Shown here piece after piece: positions 45,354 to 53,941 of a stretch of 64,000 nucleotides of DNA (positions are counted from its first letter, which is position 1; every line of letters starts with the position of its first letter). The notes under the pieces are model-generated. The model did no database searches. It was not told the origin of the DNA and worked only from the letters and a program-made list of their open reading frames with translations. Position numbers and translations under genes: made by a program. The DNA comes from Luteococcus japonicus (lineage in GTDB: Bacteria; Actinomycetota; Actinomycetes; Propionibacteriales; Propionibacteriaceae), in assembly GCF_003752415.1 (NCBI RefSeq), contig NZ_RKHG01000001.1:558001-622000 (forward strand), written 5' to 3'.

Positions 45354-45947
45354 GTGGTGAATAAATCACGCGGCCGACCCTCCACCCCCAGCGACTCCCG
45401 AGACCGTATCCTGCAAGCGGCTCGTCAGCGATTCACCGCCGACGGGTACACGGGCACGTCCTTGCGGGCCATCGCTCGCGACGCCGACGTCGACCACGCC
45501 CTGGTCAGCTACTACTTCGGTGGAAAGGAAGGCCTGTTCCGGGCCGTCACCGAGCTCGTCTTCACACCCGCGCAAATCTTTGACGCCATCACCGCCCGCA
45601 CCCCACCAGACCGATTCGCCGCCACCCTCCTGCACACGGCCCTGACCGCCTGGGACCGGCCGGACTACCAAGCCGGCTTGGGTCGACTCATCACCGACGC
45701 GCTCACCACACCGGCCGCCCAGCGAGCGCTCCGGGAATATCTGGAAAACGAGATGATCGGACGGCTCGCCCACCTGCTGGGCGGTACCCGTGCACATCAA
45801 AGAGCCGCAGCCGTCGCCAGCCTGATCAGCGGCCTCTACTTCACCCGCTACATCCTCAAGCTCGAACCGACGGCCTCAATGACAGCCGAGGAACTCACCC
45901 AACAGCTCGCACCCACACTGCAGACCCTCCTACACCGTCACCCTTGA
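45354..45947 (+). CDS. TetR-family regulator next to an ABC exporter
   Basis: 197 residues from GTG 45354. HTH: SRDRILQAARQRFTADGYTG, SLRAIARDADVDHALVSYYF and GGKEGLFRAV; C-terminus of the TetR_C_17-like type (ALREYLENEMIGRLAHLLGG). Only 39 bp separate it from the divergent ABC operon, which it likely represses. Confidence 0.88.
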   Translation: MVNKSRGRPSTPSDSRDRILQAARQRFTADGYTGTSLRAIARDADVDHALVSYYFGGKEGLFRAVTELVFTPAQIFDAITARTPPDRFAATLLHTALTAWDRPDYQAGLGRLITDALTTPAAQRALREYLENEMIGRLAHLLGGTRAHQRAAAVASLISGLYFTRYILKLEPTASMTAEELTQQLAPTLQTLLHRHP

Positions 45948-46026
45948 CCGCGACTTGGTCGTGCTGCTCCGACAATGCTCGTGCTGCTGAGCCGGATGGG
46001 CTGAGCCCCCCGCCCCTGCTATCAAC

Positions 46027-46828
46027 GCGGCAAAGGTGCGCATCTCAGACGCCGCCAAAAGCTACGGGCGCCCTCTGCGGATGAGTGTCTACTTCCCCGC
46101 CCGCGCCCGGGACCTCTACGAGTTCACCCTGCACGACGGAGCATAGGTCCACCTGCATGACGTGAGCTGCGCCGACATCAGGCGCTAGTGCGGGGTGGAG
46201 CCGATTCGTGGGCTCAGATCCAGCCTCCTACCGATCGCCAATGATCCATCAGTAGGGGCTGCCGCTCCTGCTTCAGCCACTGGGCTGCCTCCTCCTCAGC
46301 CTCTGCGATAGAAGCCTGTGTCGCTCGATCAACCTCCCGGTCAAGGTGTTCTCCGTGCGCTTTCCATCCCGGAGCAGCCTGCTCGATTAGGTCCTCTGCC
46401 TGCTGGAAACCCTTTGACTCGTGGAGTCTCGCCTGGGACGCGTTCATGTCGCTCAGGGATTGGCGTAGCTGGCCCGGTCGCATCCCATCCAGGATGGGCG
46501 CGGCGTCCACGACGATTCCGGATCGGACTGGTATCCCGTGCCTCAGCGCGAGGTCCAAGTCTCGGTGGGGATCATGAGGTTCCTCGACGGCCTTCCACTC
46601 CAGTTCCTCGATGACGTTTGGGTGGTCCTTGATGATCTGAAGGCGAGCGAGCGGCGAGTCTGTCCAGTAGATGCTTAGCGGAGGTGAGACGAGGAAAAGC
46701 ATGGTGGGCCCTCACGTGGTCTGATCGGCTGGTCATCCAGCTCGGAACAAGACCTTACTGGGACGCGCCGACAGATTGACTCGGCTGGCAGTGATGCAGG
46801 CATGGGGCTGCCCACGCATCGCGGCAGA
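46027..46828. repeat. 802-bp direct repeat, copy A
   Basis: Matches 47387-48188 at a constant offset of 1360 bp with only scattered single-base differences (for example GCCAAAA/GCCAACA, CCTCGACGGCC/CTTCAACGGCT, GACGCG/GACACG). It contains a complete 162-aa gene and, ahead of it, a short plus-strand frame 46036-46146 (ISDAAKSYGRPLRMSVYFPA) of unknown meaning. The 562 bp between copies hold a cytidine-deaminase-like gene. Confidence 0.92.
46214..46702 (-). CDS. Hypothetical protein, copy A of a duplicated gene
   Basis: 162 residues, no family recognised. Starts MLFLVSPPLSIYWTDSPLAR, then a charged, helical, His-rich body (HDPHRDLDLALRHGIPV, VVDAAPILDG, SIAEAEEEAAQWLKQERQ). No signal peptide. 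The protein encoded by the second copy (47574-48062) is identical, although the DNA differs at a few silent sites, which argues that the protein is maintained. Confidence 0.65.
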   Translation of the reverse strand: MLFLVSPPLSIYWTDSPLARLQIIKDHPNVIEELEWKAVEEPHDPHRDLDLALRHGIPVRSGIVVDAAPILDGMRPGQLRQSLSDMNASQARLHESKGFQQAEDLIEQAAPGWKAHGEHLDREVDRATQASIAEAEEEAAQWLKQERQPLLMDHWRSVGGWI

Positions 46829-46890
46829 TGATCGCGTTCGACCGCAAGGTTCACCAAGCGCAGCCCGCGGAACCCTGCGACCATGACGCC

Positions 46891-47334
46891 ATGAACGATC
46901 CACAGTTGGACGCCACCATCGCTGCATGCCGTCAGCTCATCACCACCCGCTTCCCCGCGGATCAGGATGCGGGCGCCGCAGCCATGCTCCTGGAAGACGG
47001 GACGATCCTGACTGGCACCGCCCCGGAGACCCTCAACGCTTCCGTGGAACTCTGCCACGAGACAGAGCCGTACTGCGCCGCCTACCGACTGCAGCAGCGC
47101 ATCATCGCGTCCGTGTGTCTCCACCGACAGGCCAGTGGACGAACCGTCGTATTAAGCCCTTGCGGCGTCTGCCGCGAACGCCTGGCCATTCACGGTCCCG
47201 ACGTGCTGGTGGCAGTCGCCGACCCCGGGGACCCCGTCCACGTCCAATGGAAGAAGCTCAGCGCAGTCCTGCCTGACTACTGGCTAGTGGCCTTTCCCGA
47301 GGACATCGATCCGCGCTGGCTGCCGACATCCTGA
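46891..47334 (+). CDS. Cytidine-deaminase-like protein
   Basis: 147 residues from ATG 46891; the frame opens upstream inside repeat copy A. CDA-fold features: SVELCHETEPYCAAY supplies the zinc ligand and catalytic Glu region (the second motif position is CHE rather than the usual HAE), VLSPCGVCRERLAIHG is the PCxxC motif. Size and motifs resemble blasticidin-S or small cytidine deaminases; substrate uncertain. It sits exactly between two 802-bp direct repeats, hence may be amplified or lost by recombination. Confidence 0.78.
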   Translation: MNDPQLDATIAACRQLITTRFPADQDAGAAAMLLEDGTILTGTAPETLNASVELCHETEPYCAAYRLQQRIIASVCLHRQASGRTVVLSPCGVCRERLAIHGPDVLVAVADPGDPVHVQWKKLSAVLPDYWLVAFPEDIDPRWLPTS

Positions 47335-47386
47335 CCTCAGCGCGGCGAAGTAGCCGGACGCCCCACCAATGCCACAACATCTGCTC

Positions 47387-48188
47387 GCGGCAAAGGTGCG
47401 CATCTCAGACGCCGCCAACAGCTACGGGCGCCCTCTGCGGATGAGTGTCTACTTCCCCGCCCGCGCCCGGGACCTCTACGAGTTCACCCTGCACGACGGA
47501 GCATAGGTCCACCTGCATGACGTGAGCTGCGCCGACATCAGGCGCTAGTGCGGGGTGGAGCCGATTCGTGGGCTCAGATCCAGCCTCCTACCGATCGCCA
47601 ATGATCCATCAGTAGGGGCTGCCGCTCCTGCTTCAGCCACTGGGCTGCCTCCTCCTCAGCCTCTGCGATAGAAGCCTGTGTCGCTCGATCAACCTCCCGG
47701 TCAAGGTGTTCTCCGTGCGCTTTCCATCCCGGAGCAGCCTGCTCGATTAGGTCCTCTGCCTGCTGGAAACCCTTTGACTCGTGGAGTCTCGCCTGGGACG
47801 CGTTCATGTCGCTCAGGGATTGGCGTAGCTGGCCCGGTCGCATCCCATCCAGGATGGGCGCGGCGTCCACGACGATTCCGGATCGGACTGGTATCCCGTG
47901 CCTCAGCGCGAGGTCCAAGTCTCGGTGGGGATCATGAGGTTCTTCAACGGCTTTCCACTCCAGTTCCTCGATGACGTTTGGGTGGTCCTTGATGATCTGA
48001 AGGCGAGCGAGCGGCGAGTCTGTCCAGTAGATGCTTAGCGGAGGTGAGACGAGGAAAAGCATGGTGGGCCCTCACGTGGTCTGATCGGCTGGTCATCCAG
48101 CTCGGAACAAGACCTTACTGGGACACGCCGACAGATTGACTCGGCTGGCAGTGATGCCGGCATGGGGCTGCCCACGCAGAGCGGCAGA
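47387..48188. repeat. 802-bp direct repeat, copy B
   Basis: Second copy of 46027-46828. Similarity starts at CGCGGCAAAGGTGCGC and ends after GGGGCTGCCCACGCA. Contains the short frame 47396-47506 and the second 162-aa gene. Confidence 0.92.
47574..48062 (-). CDS. Hypothetical protein, copy B of a duplicated gene
   Basis: 162 residues, identical in protein sequence to the gene at 46214-46702; the few DNA differences inside it fall at synonymous positions. Unknown function. The upstream region is conserved only to about position 48188, after which the sequence departs from copy A, so the two copies share their immediate promoter-proximal bases. Confidence 0.65.
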   Translation of the reverse strand: MLFLVSPPLSIYWTDSPLARLQIIKDHPNVIEELEWKAVEEPHDPHRDLDLALRHGIPVRSGIVVDAAPILDGMRPGQLRQSLSDMNASQARLHESKGFQQAEDLIEQAAPGWKAHGEHLDREVDRATQASIAEAEEEAAQWLKQERQPLLMDHWRSVGGWI

Positions 48189-48203
48189 GTCGTTCGTCTG
48201 ACA

Positions 48204-48845
48204 TCAATAGCGGACTCGCTCACGGGCGGTGAGGTTCAGTGAGCGCAAGGTGGGCAGGATGGCTTCGGCAAGCAGTCGGTGGCCCTCGTCGTTTGGGTGC
48301 ACCTCGTCCTCATTGACCAGGGCGGTGTTGGCGTCCACCACGTGGCGGAACGCGTCGACATAGGTGGCTCCGGTGGCCTTGCAGGCGTTCTCGACGTTGG
48401 CGACGATGCCCAGCCCGCGGTGGGAGAGCTGGGTGCCGGGGAAGTATGTGACCGCAACGACGGGGACGCCGGGGAGCTCGGTGGCGAGCCTTTCGAAGTC
48501 CCGGCGGGTGCACTGGGCGATCACATCCGGCATGTCGTCCATGAACCTCAGATCGTTGGCGCTCAGGCAGACCACGACGGCGTCGGGGCGGAGGCGGACG
48601 ACGGCGTCGAGCAGGGTGGTGTCATCGGCGGAGTTGGTGAGTTTGCCGTCGGCGTCGCGGGGTCCGCGGCGTCGGTAGAAGCCCATGCCGTCGATGGCGA
48701 TGTTGACTTCGCGCCAGTCGAGCTCGGTACAGACGAGGCTGCTCCAGCGCCTTTCCGGGGAGCTGATGCTGCGGTGTCCGGTGGTGATTGAGTCGCCGTA
48801 GAAGGCGACGGTGGGTAGGTCACGAGCGACAGGTGTTGTGGTCAT
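48204..48845 (-). CDS. SGNH/GDSL-family hydrolase
   Basis: 213 residues. Block I VAFYGDSITTGHR with the catalytic Ser, block III VVVCLSANDLRF with Asn, and block V DEVHPNDEGHRLLAEAI with the Asp-His pair. No signal peptide, so cytoplasmic; likely an esterase or lipase of unknown substrate. Confidence 0.87.
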   Translation of the reverse strand: MTTTPVARDLPTVAFYGDSITTGHRSISSPERRWSSLVCTELDWREVNIAIDGMGFYRRRGPRDADGKLTNSADDTTLLDAVVRLRPDAVVVCLSANDLRFMDDMPDVIAQCTRRDFERLATELPGVPVVAVTYFPGTQLSHRGLGIVANVENACKATGATYVDAFRHVVDANTALVNEDEVHPNDEGHRLLAEAILPTLRSLNLTARERVRY

Positions 48846-49085
48846 GTGCGAAGGCTATGGGCCGGGTCTGACACTTTCGACACCCGGGATCGTGCAGCAT
48901 TCTCGGGCGTTGAACCGAGCATCTGACGACCCGCGAACAGGATGTCCGCCTCTCGGCGGATGATCGATGTCACGCGCGCCAGAGCCTTTCTCCCCCATCA
49001 CTCACGATCCTTGGAGTCAACGCACAATGATCGCAAGTAATAGAAGGTGTTTGAGAGGGTTGCCGGAGGGGGTGGCGAGGTGTGT

Positions 49086-49349
49086 TCAGAGGCGTTGATA
49101 GATCTCTCGGCGGTGGCCGACTGCGAGCACCAAGACGAGCAGGACGTCATCGTGGATCTCGTAGATGATGCGGTAGTCGCCGGTGCGTACTCGCCATTCC
49201 CCGTCGCCGCCCACGAGCTTCTTCGCACCCGATGGTCGGGGCTCGCCTTGCAGCAGTTCGATGGCGCCCTGGATGCGGCGACGGGCGCTGCCATCAAGCT
49301 TGCGGAACTGCCGTGAGGCTGAGGGGCTGAACTCGACCCGGTAGGTCAT
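49086..49349 (-). CDS. RelE/ParE-family toxin
   Basis: 87 residues: YRVEFSPSASRQFRKLDGSA, RIQGAIELLQGEPRPSGAKK, EWRVRTGDYRIIYEIHDD and VLAVGHRREIYQRL, the standard RelE pattern with the C-terminal GHR..IY motif. It cleaves ribosome-bound mRNA in known members. Its start overlaps the antitoxin stop (ATGA). Confidence 0.92.
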   Translation of the reverse strand: MTYRVEFSPSASRQFRKLDGSARRRIQGAIELLQGEPRPSGAKKLVGGDGEWRVRTGDYRIIYEIHDDVLLVLVLAVGHRREIYQRL

Positions 49350-49606
49350 GCGATCCCCAGGTCTGCCTTGACCTGGTCCCAGGGAATGGTTCCTTCGGTA
49401 TCGATCTCCGCGCGTGCTGCGCGCGCCGCCTCGATGTCGGCAAGGTCCTCGGCGGCATCGATCAGCCGATCCAGGTCATCTGCGTCGATGACAGCCGCGA
49501 CGCGCTGTCCGCGTCGGGTGAGGTAGACGGGATCATGACGGACGCGGGCCTCATCCACGACATCGGCCAGGCGCGCTCGGGCGTCACTCATGGTCAGTTC
49601 AGTCAT
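49346..49606 (-). CDS. Antitoxin of the Phd/RelB type
   Basis: 86 residues from ATG 49606 (an in-frame ATG nine bases upstream is possible). N-terminal Phd/YefM-like DNA-binding part (LTMSDARARLADVVDEA, DPVYLTRRGQRVAAVIDADD), C-terminal toxin-neutralising tail. First gene of the pair; the operator lies just upstream. Confidence 0.88.
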   Translation of the reverse strand: MTELTMSDARARLADVVDEARVRHDPVYLTRRGQRVAAVIDADDLDRLIDAAEDLADIEAARAARAEIDTEGTIPWDQVKADLGIA

Positions 49607-49627
49607 GGCACCCATCTTAGCTGAAAT

Positions 49628-49649
49628 AGCTGAAATGTACATATCAGCT
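49628..49649. promoter_or_regulatory. 22-bp near-perfect palindrome upstream of the toxin-antitoxin pair
   Basis: AGCTGAAATGTACATATCAGCT: arms AGCTGA/TCAGCT centred on TGTACA, 20 of 22 positions symmetric, with an extra half site AGCTGAAAT at 49619. It lies 22 bp before the antitoxin ATG, as expected for the autoregulatory operator. Confidence 0.7.
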
Positions 49650-50109
49650 GTTTCATGGGAAACTGGCATCGCCATCTACTGACACGCGAAACACCTCGTC
49701 AACGCCACTTCGGGCGCCACCCGGCATTCAGGCTGGCGGCGCCTTGTCCTGCCCTCTTAGCAGGAACCCCACCCACATCGGTCGTACTGACCGGTGACGT
49801 TGGTCAATCGTGAGAAGGGCGGCCGATTCCCCGTAGGCCGCGTAGGGCCCGGGGACGCTCACCCTGATCAATTCGCATGAAACACAACATCTGGCACCTA
49901 CCCGCTTCCCCCCGCGGGTACATGTTGGGGCCGTGGGGTGAAGAACTGTCGGCAGCAGCATCTATGGTGATCGCCAGAAGCACGCAGCCCCGGCAATCCC
50001 GCCGGGGAGACGCAATGTCGGGACTGGCTCTACCTGGACCGTAGATCACCCGCGCTATAGCGCCACGCTGTGCTTCCACTAGCCCCCGCATCTCGGGGAT
50101 GGAGGCACC
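49650..50109. other. Intergenic region upstream of the CBASS operon
   Basis: 460 bp without a convincing gene; open frames have no family features. The CBASS promoter should be here. GGAGG directly before 50110 is the CD-NTase ribosome-binding site. No inverted repeats of note. Confidence 0.4.
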
Positions 50110-51081
50110 ATGGCCGTACTCTCCCAGCAGTTCAAGGACGCGCTCGCCACTCTGGAACCGGCAGCCGACGCCACCCACGCGGCAACTGCGCACGACGAGG
50201 TGCGCGACAGGCTCGACCAGGACACACAGTTGATCAACTGGGGACTACACACCCTGCTCATTGGCTCCTACGCCCGAGAGGTGTCCATCCGGCGGGTCAA
50301 GGACGTCGACGTGTTCTGCAAGCTGCCCGATCTTCCACGGAGTTACGACCCCCAGGACCTGCTGCAGAAGTTCTCCGACGTACTGCACGACACCTACGGG
50401 GATCGAGTGGCCAAGAACGACAGGTCCGTGAAAGTCGAGTTCCCAGCCTTCGACATGCACGTCGATGTCGTCCCGGCAAGACCGCTAGGGGAGGTATGGC
50501 AGATCCCAGACCGGCAGGGTGGATGGGAGAGGACACACCCCCTCCGTTTCGGAGAGCTCACCACCCAGCGCAACAAAGACCACGACGGTCACTACGTCCC
50601 GACGGTGAAGCTGCTGCGCCAGACACGCCGTGCACTACTGGCTGACGCTAAGCCCGGCGGCCTGTTCGTCGAGGTGGCCGCCTACCACGCTTTCGCCGGC
50701 ATCCCCACCGGAACCGACGCGCCCCGATCGACCGCCGGCTACTACACCAAGGCGCTCGAGACGATGGCTCCGATCCTGCAGGCTCACGCCGATGGCACGA
50801 CGCACCTCCTCAACCCGGCCGTTCCTGGGCAGGAACTTCATGTGCGCGCGACCGACCAAGAACTGAAGGACATCGCGGACGCCTGGGCCAAGGCTGCCGC
50901 AGACGCACGCGAGGCGTTGGACTCCTTGGACCCGGTTGCGGCTGGTTCGATCTTCGCCGGGCTCCTCGGGACGACCAGCGACGGGGCGGACGTGTTCACG
51001 CCCCCCACCAACACACACGCAGCGGCAGCGACACCAGGACACCGCACTCTGCCCAGCGGACAGTCGCCGACATTCGGATGA
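50110..51081 (+). CDS. CBASS CD-NTase (cyclic oligonucleotide synthase)
   Basis: 323 residues, GGAGG at ideal spacing. Nucleotidyltransferase core: IGSYAREVSI at 51-60 (the GS motif), metal-binding acids D65 and D67 in RRVKDVDVF, third acid D119 in FDMHVDVVPA; then PTVKLLRQTRR and a helical C-terminal domain. On phage infection such enzymes make cyclic di- or trinucleotides that switch on an effector. The C-terminal tail is flexible and ends ...SPTFG; a terminal glycine is what Cap2 needs for conjugation. Its stop overlaps the Cap2 ATG (ATGA). Confidence 0.92.
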   Translation: MAVLSQQFKDALATLEPAADATHAATAHDEVRDRLDQDTQLINWGLHTLLIGSYAREVSIRRVKDVDVFCKLPDLPRSYDPQDLLQKFSDVLHDTYGDRVAKNDRSVKVEFPAFDMHVDVVPARPLGEVWQIPDRQGGWERTHPLRFGELTTQRNKDHDGHYVPTVKLLRQTRRALLADAKPGGLFVEVAAYHAFAGIPTGTDAPRSTAGYYTKALETMAPILQAHADGTTHLLNPAVPGQELHVRATDQELKDIADAWAKAAADAREALDSLDPVAAGSIFAGLLGTTSDGADVFTPPTNTHAAAATPGHRTLPSGQSPTFG

Positions 51082-52574
51082 CCAGTCCGGCAGCAACCGA
51101 CGTAATCAGCCACCAGCTCTTGCAGCTCGACGAGGCCTTGAACCGCCTCGGCCTGCGCACGCTCTCCAGCGGCACCGCCCCGACGGAATGGCGCTGGCAG
51201 GGCCACGCCGGCGCATCTGGCGAACCGATGATCATCACGCTGGACTCGGCCTTTCCCTACTCACCACCCAAGGTGGTGCTCGAAGCACGGGCAGGGAACC
51301 ACGACTGGCACCAGAACCAGCGCGGAGAGCTGTGTCTGTGGGACCGGCATGCTCAGGGCGATCTCCCCTGGCTGGATGCCCAGCAGGTCCTGACCCGCGT
51401 CGAGGAGTGGGTCGACAACGCTAACCGCGGCTGGCCGGCCGATGTACCCCAACTCGACCTAGAGGCGTACAGCGACCCGAAACTCATCCCGCGGCGCGGT
51501 CACCTCGTACGTCCACTCATCGTGATCGATCGGTGGACCAGCGTCGCGAACCACTGGTTCACCGCCAGCCGCCCCGACGAACGGGGCTGCATCCACGTCC
51601 AGACCGCCACCCCGCCGCCCCCGAAACCGAGGACGAAGAGCAAAGGTAAACCTCTTAGTTCGCACCAGCTCCTGGGGCTAGCCATCGAGCTGGGAGAGAT
51701 CTCCGCCCCCTTCTTCACGATCCACGAGCTCTTCTCCGAACTCGGCTCCGATGCTCACCGGGTGGAGCAGTACTTGGCAGCCGGCAGGGATGTCGTCGTG
51801 GCGGCCCGATACCAGCGCTGTGGGCATACCGGATTCACGGGCTTTTGGCTCTGGCAGGACGATCGAACGAACCGATACGGACACGTGGCCGTCGTCGAAG
51901 AGGAGTCATCCCAGCGCCTTCGCGCAGGATGGCACGCCGGCACCATCACGGACCGCACGGTCTCCGTCGTCGGAGCGGGGAGCCTGGGCTCGTACGTGGC
52001 AGACATCCTGGCCCGCAGCGGTGTTCGACACCTCGTTGTGCACGACGATGACCGGCTCCTGCCAGGCAACCTGGTCCGGCACGCCACTGCCGAAGCACCG
52101 ATCGGGGAGAACAAGGCCGTTGCCGTGGCAACCGTCCTCAACGCCCGCACCCACGATCACACTGCGGACGCACGGCCGGCAGTGCGCACCTTGGAAGACG
52201 CTATGGCGCTGCTCGGGGAACAGGACTTGCTCATCGACTGCACGGGAGACCGGCTCACCTTCCAACTCTTCGAGGAGGCTGCCCGACTGACCGGCCAGCG
52301 ATTCCTACACGTGGCGGTGGTAGGCCATGGCCAGTATGCGCGCATCGACATTTGCCCACCCCTCGCCGGCGCCGATCCGATTCCCGCCGAGACCACCGAA
52401 CCAACTGGGCCGCTGGACTTCGAAGGCGGCTGCGGCGACCCGATCAGCCCCACGCCGCCCGCTGCGGTAGTGGAGACCGCCGCCATCGGAGCACGTCTAG
52501 CCATCCAACTCCTGACAGGAGAGGCCGTGGCGCCTGCCGGGGAGTCACGACACCTGTTCGCGGCGATGCCATGA
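51078..52574 (+). CDS. cap2: Cap2: E2-E1 fusion protein of type II CBASS
   Basis: 498 residues. E2-like domain at about 20-130 with the presumed catalytic cysteine C86 in GELCLWDR and YSPPKVVLEA before it; a linker; then an E1/ThiF domain from about 290: Rossmann loop SVVGAGSLGSYVADILARSG at 297-316, VVHDDDRLLPGNLVRH, LIDCTGD, and the E1 catalytic cysteine C452 in FEGGCGDP. Cap2 primes the CD-NTase by joining its C-terminal Gly to a target. The third of four overlapping starts lies at its end (ATGA with Cap3). Confidence 0.93.
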   Translation: MTSPAATDVISHQLLQLDEALNRLGLRTLSSGTAPTEWRWQGHAGASGEPMIITLDSAFPYSPPKVVLEARAGNHDWHQNQRGELCLWDRHAQGDLPWLDAQQVLTRVEEWVDNANRGWPADVPQLDLEAYSDPKLIPRRGHLVRPLIVIDRWTSVANHWFTASRPDERGCIHVQTATPPPPKPRTKSKGKPLSSHQLLGLAIELGEISAPFFTIHELFSELGSDAHRVEQYLAAGRDVVVAARYQRCGHTGFTGFWLWQDDRTNRYGHVAVVEEESSQRLRAGWHAGTITDRTVSVVGAGSLGSYVADILARSGVRHLVVHDDDRLLPGNLVRHATAEAPIGENKAVAVATVLNARTHDHTADARPAVRTLEDAMALLGEQDLLIDCTGDRLTFQLFEEAARLTGQRFLHVAVVGHGQYARIDICPPLAGADPIPAETTEPTGPLDFEGGCGDPISPTPPAAVVETAAIGARLAIQLLTGEAVAPAGESRHLFAAMP

Positions 52575-53029
52575 CCGACACTCTCGTCATCGATCCACGA
52601 GCGTGGGCGTCACTCTCTGCCGAGGCGACAGCCGCTCTACCACGAGAGACGGGGGGGATCCTGCTCGGGCACCTCACGCCGGGGACAATGCACGTCTCCC
52701 AAGCGCTAACTGTGCCGGACGCCCGCGCAACCAGGGTGCGGTACCGGCGCGACGTCGACGAGGCCACCGACCTCCTCAAGGAACGCCTCGCGCACGATGA
52801 AACAGGGCTGCTCGGCTACCTCGGCGAGTGGCACACCCACCCCCTCCCCGTCGGGCCGAGTCCCAGCGACGAACGCGCCATCCGGCACCTGGCCGCCGAC
52901 GGAGACCACGACGTCGCCCTGCTCGTCGTCGCCCTCACCCGACGCGGATGGAGAGCCCACTGCTGCCTGGCCATGCCGGACGGCCACATCACACCGATCA
53001 CGTTCACACCACCAGGAGAGCCCACATGA
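52571..53029 (+). CDS. cap3: Cap3: JAB/JAMM-type isopeptidase of type II CBASS
   Basis: 152 residues from ATG 52571. JAMM zinc motif complete: E26 (PRETGGILLG), then EWHTHP with the two histidines and GPSPSDE with the final Asp. Cap3 removes the CD-NTase conjugates made by Cap2 and so restrains the system. Overlaps both neighbours by four bases. Confidence 0.92.
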   Translation: MTDTLVIDPRAWASLSAEATAALPRETGGILLGHLTPGTMHVSQALTVPDARATRVRYRRDVDEATDLLKERLAHDETGLLGYLGEWHTHPLPVGPSPSDERAIRHLAADGDHDVALLVVALTRRGWRAHCCLAMPDGHITPITFTPPGEPT

Positions 53030-53781
53030 ACAACCCCATCACCATCCGTGACGTGTTCATTGCCAAGCAACGGCACCTGCTCGCTGCCTTGGAGATCGTG
53101 CCATCGTTCACCGACCACGGGACCACCATCGGCGATGACACTGAAGCCAACTGGGTCAGAGTCCTCCAAGAGTTCCTGCCCGCTCGCTACGGCGTGGCCA
53201 AAGGAATCGTGATGGACTCCTGTGGCGCCCGAAGCGAACAGATCGACGTCATCATCTACGACCCCCAGTACTCGCCCCTGCTCGCACGTGCCGCGTCGGG
53301 TGATCTGTTCATCCCAGCGGAGGCGGTCTACGCGGTCTTCGAAGTCAAGCAGGAGATGAACAGGCCCTTCATGGACTACGCCGGCAGCAAGATAGCCAGC
53401 GTCCGCCGCCTCCACCGAACAAGCGTTGCGATCCAACATGCCGGCGGCGTGTACGACCCCAAGGAGCCCATCCCCATCCTGGGAGGCTTGCTGACCACCC
53501 GCAACGGCTGGGCAGACCTCCAAGGGCAAGCGCCTATAGCCTCCATCCTCGCGCTGGAAGGTGAGCGACGGGTGGACTTGGGCTGTGCGCTACAAGGCGG
53601 TTCCTTCCGCAGGACCGGCGACCCTACACAGCCCCTACAGCACAGTGACGCAGAGACTACACTGATCTACTTTCTTCTCTCGGCCTTCGAACGACTCCAG
53701 GCAGTTGGGACCGTCGCAGCTGTCGACATGGCGGCCTACCTGACGCCCCTCGCCGATCCCAGCCGAGACTTGGGGGTGTGA
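53026..53781 (+). CDS. Putative CBASS effector, DUF6602-like with PD-(D/E)XK nuclease motif
   Basis: 251 residues from ATG 53026, overlapping the Cap3 stop (ATGA). The N-terminal half resembles the DUF6602 family and carries a restriction-nuclease-like core: E40 in DDTEANWVRVLQEFLP, D74 in SEQIDVIIYD, and E106-V-K108 in VYAVFEVKQEM, preceded by IPAEAVY. The C-terminal half is helical without a membrane segment or a recognisable SAVED or other cyclic-nucleotide sensor domain. Being last in a coupled CBASS operon, it is the only effector candidate. Likely a DNA or RNA nuclease activated by the cyclic nucleotide; the family call is from memory and its activity is inference. Confidence 0.72.
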   Translation: MNNPITIRDVFIAKQRHLLAALEIVPSFTDHGTTIGDDTEANWVRVLQEFLPARYGVAKGIVMDSCGARSEQIDVIIYDPQYSPLLARAASGDLFIPAEAVYAVFEVKQEMNRPFMDYAGSKIASVRRLHRTSVAIQHAGGVYDPKEPIPILGGLLTTRNGWADLQGQAPIASILALEGERRVDLGCALQGGSFRRTGDPTQPLQHSDAETTLIYFLLSAFERLQAVGTVAAVDMAAYLTPLADPSRDLGV

Positions 53782-53941
53782 CAGGGGTCCGCCCCTCACG
53801 ACGAGCCGGCGCGCAGTCTGCCGCAAGTCCTCACCGGGTCAGAAGCGCGCATGAGTGTCAACCCGCCCGTCGCTACCGGAGGGGTCTGCCATCAGCCGGA
53901 ACGCACCGAATTCCCTGATCGAGGCAGCAGATCGAGTGGTC

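Noticed and set aside
48846-49085. Small gene between the SGNH hydrolase and the toxin gene
   Set aside because: Only short frames without start signals; region is AT-richer but featureless.
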